Shown here: positions 63,050 to 64,000 of the stretch, piece by piece
Layout of the letters: the number at the start of each line of letters is the position of its first letter
Numbering within the stretch: the first letter of the stretch is position 1
DNA from: JALEFZ01 sp039820545
Lineage (GTDB): Bacteria > Bacteroidota > Bacteroidia > J057
Assembly (NCBI GenBank): GCA_039820545.1
Contig: JBCBPW010000028.1
Span: forward strand, 1 to 64,000
Length of the DNA stretch: 64,000 nucleotides
Direction: 5' to 3'
Made by a program: the position numbers and the translations under genes
The notes under the pieces: generated by a model
Told to the model about the DNA's origin: nothing
Databases searched by the model: none
What the model saw: only the letters and a program-made list of their open reading frames with translations

Positions 63050-63742
63050 ATGGATGAGAAGCGTCCCTTAATCAGTCTGGCTCATATCAAGAAGGTCTAT
63101 CAAATGGGGAGTGTGAAGATTCATGCGCTCCGTGATGTCAGTCTGGATATTCACCCTAATCAGTATGTGTCCATTATGGGACCCTCTGGTTCAGGTAAGT
63201 CTACCCTCATGAACGTCTTGGGTTGTCTGGATTCTCCATCTGGTGGAGAGTATTGGCTCAATGGAACAGATGTGAGCCGAATGACAGATGTAGACCTCGC
63301 AGAGACAAGAAATAAAGAGATTGGTTTTGTCTTTCAGACGTTTAATCTCCTTCCTAGATACTCGGCCCTTGAAAATGTCGCGCTACCATTGGTCTATGCA
63401 GGTTTCTCCAAAAGCCAGCGATTGGCCCAAGCAGAGAAAGTTCTGGAAAGTGTAGGGCTGGGGGATCGGGTACATCACAAGCCCAACGAACTCTCAGGGG
63501 GCCAAAGACAGCGTGTGGCCATTGCACGTGCACTTGTAAATAAGCCTTCTATTCTTCTGGCAGATGAGCCTACAGGTAATCTGGATACGACGACTTCTCA
63601 TGAGATCATGAAGCTCTTTGATGACTTGCATCAAGCGGGACAAACCATCATTTTGGTCACCCACGAAGAGGACATTGCAGCATTCTCGCAGGAAGTGATC
63701 CGATTGCGTGATGGCTTGATCGAGCGAATAGACAAGAATTAA
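63050..63742 (+). CDS. ABC transporter ATP-binding protein, LolD/MacB type
   Basis: The 230-residue protein belongs to the ATPase subfamily of LolD, MacB and FtsE. It shows Walker A (GPSGSGKST), Q-loop (GFVFQTFNLLP), the signature LSGGQRQRVAIARAL, Walker B with the catalytic Glu (SILLADEPTGNLD) and the switch His (VTHEEDIAAF). It probably energises extrusion of a lipoprotein or a small molecule together with a MacB-type permease, but no permease gene follows here; the next gene is on the other strand. The start (63050) sits in front of MDEKRPLISLAHIKKVYQMG, typical of the family. Confidence 0.88.
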   Translation: MDEKRPLISLAHIKKVYQMGSVKIHALRDVSLDIHPNQYVSIMGPSGSGKSTLMNVLGCLDSPSGGEYWLNGTDVSRMTDVDLAETRNKEIGFVFQTFNLLPRYSALENVALPLVYAGFSKSQRLAQAEKVLESVGLGDRVHHKPNELSGGQRQRVAIARALVNKPSILLADEPTGNLDTTTSHEIMKLFDDLHQAGQTIILVTHEEDIAAFSQEVIRLRDGLIERIDKN

Positions 63743-63863
63743 GCACTAAATTTTGATTGCATGATTCACGTAGGATCATTGCCAAGGCATGGTCACCCTT
63801 TCAGCCATCGTCAAGGCGTGGTCTCTTCCAGTCAGCCCCAACGTCTCGTTGGTGCTATAAAGT

Positions 63864-64000
63864 TCACATATTTCCTTCCATCACGCGGAAAATAAATGCA
63901 GCCAGCGCACCTCCTAGCATAGGACCTACCCAATAGTACCAGATGGGGAGGAAGTTAAGGGCAAAAATATTGGGTCCTGTACCCACAGCAGGGTTGAGGA
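63864..64000 (-). CDS. Aquaporin / MIP-family channel (partial, C-terminal end)
   Basis: The gene is cut by the window end; 45 codons before the stop (TGA at 63864-63866) can be read on the minus strand. The sequence has the second NPA motif, LNPAVGTGPNIFALNF, followed by WYYWVGPMLGGALAAFIFRVMEGNM, the usual last helix of MIP channels. It would conduct water or small neutral solutes across the membrane. The subfamily (aquaporin or glycerol facilitator) cannot be decided from this part. Confidence 0.85.
   Translation of the reverse strand, partial: LNPAVGTGPNIFALNFLPIWYYWVGPMLGGALAAFIFRVMEGNM

Noticed and set aside
62860..63057. Short plus-strand frame between the lipoprotein and the ABC ATPase.
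   Set aside because: It overlaps the start of the ATPase gene, has no family resemblance, and composition is that of the AT-rich spacer.

Overview
The window comes from a gliding or T9SS-equipped member of the Bacteroidota, perhaps near Saprospiria; the class is an inference. The evidence is the gliding/type IX secretion block (SprF/PorP-like protein, GldK, GldL, GldM, GldN), SprB-type repeats with a C-terminal sorting-like domain, a CHU_C-type domain protein and many short-signal lipoproteins. Base composition is moderate and genes are mostly short operons. No rRNA or tRNA gene was recognised. Both ends are open: an aquaporin gene is cut at the right end.

Layout. 0.2-8.8 kb (all minus strand): a theta-type (LCIB-like) carbonic anhydrase, a secreted glycoside hydrolase, a secreted SGNH hydrolase and a large SprB/PKD surface protein. 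9.3-14.4 kb (plus): an accessory module of a ROCO GTPase (LRR-Roc-COR-degenerate CHAT) followed by two FGE-sulfatase/C-type-lectin-fold paralogues. The 3' ends of these paralogues carry the exact substitution signature of a diversity-generating retroelement (DGR). 14.6-25.5 kb: housekeeping genes (TPR membrane protein, ribH, polysaccharide deacetylase, uvrC, rsmA, leucyl aminopeptidase, pdxA) and small hypotheticals. 25.6-32.4 kb: a NarL-type two-component system flanked by exported proteins, with a shared 22-bp palindrome in two promoter regions. 32.5-37.5 kb: pnp, rpsO, a PIG-L deacetylase and fumC. 37.8-44.2 kb: two surface proteins (DUF1566; S74 fibre) and a large hybrid histidine kinase. 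44.6-49.9 kb: a lipoprotein, recX, a DnaA-box cluster that may be oriC, ddl, recR, a DtxR-type regulator and a metal-binding lipoprotein. 49.9-53.2 kb: DUF4271, hemC, hemD. 53.4-61.7 kb: sprF-like, gldKLMN and an orphan gldM paralogue. 61.8-64 kb: a lipoprotein, a LolD/MacB-type ATPase and a partial aquaporin.

Most notable. The two FGE paralogues differ at 22 bases within a 69-bp 3' segment: 11 at first and 11 at second codon positions, none at third positions, and all in NNY codons. This is what adenine-directed mutagenesis of AAY-rich template codons leaves behind. The gene bodies, by contrast, also differ at synonymous sites. No reverse transcriptase or template repeat is visible here, so the DGR must act from elsewhere. 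The adjacent ROCO protein ends in a caspase-like CHAT fold that has lost both the catalytic His and Cys. Together they look like a diversifying recognition or conflict module whose output is probably not proteolysis by this protein.

Genome organisation. Several strongly expressed or conserved genes (rpsO-pnp, uvrC, rsmA to the left on minus; ddl, recR, hemCD, gldKLMN to the right on plus) point away from about 45.8 kb. This agrees with the DnaA-box cluster there being the replication origin.
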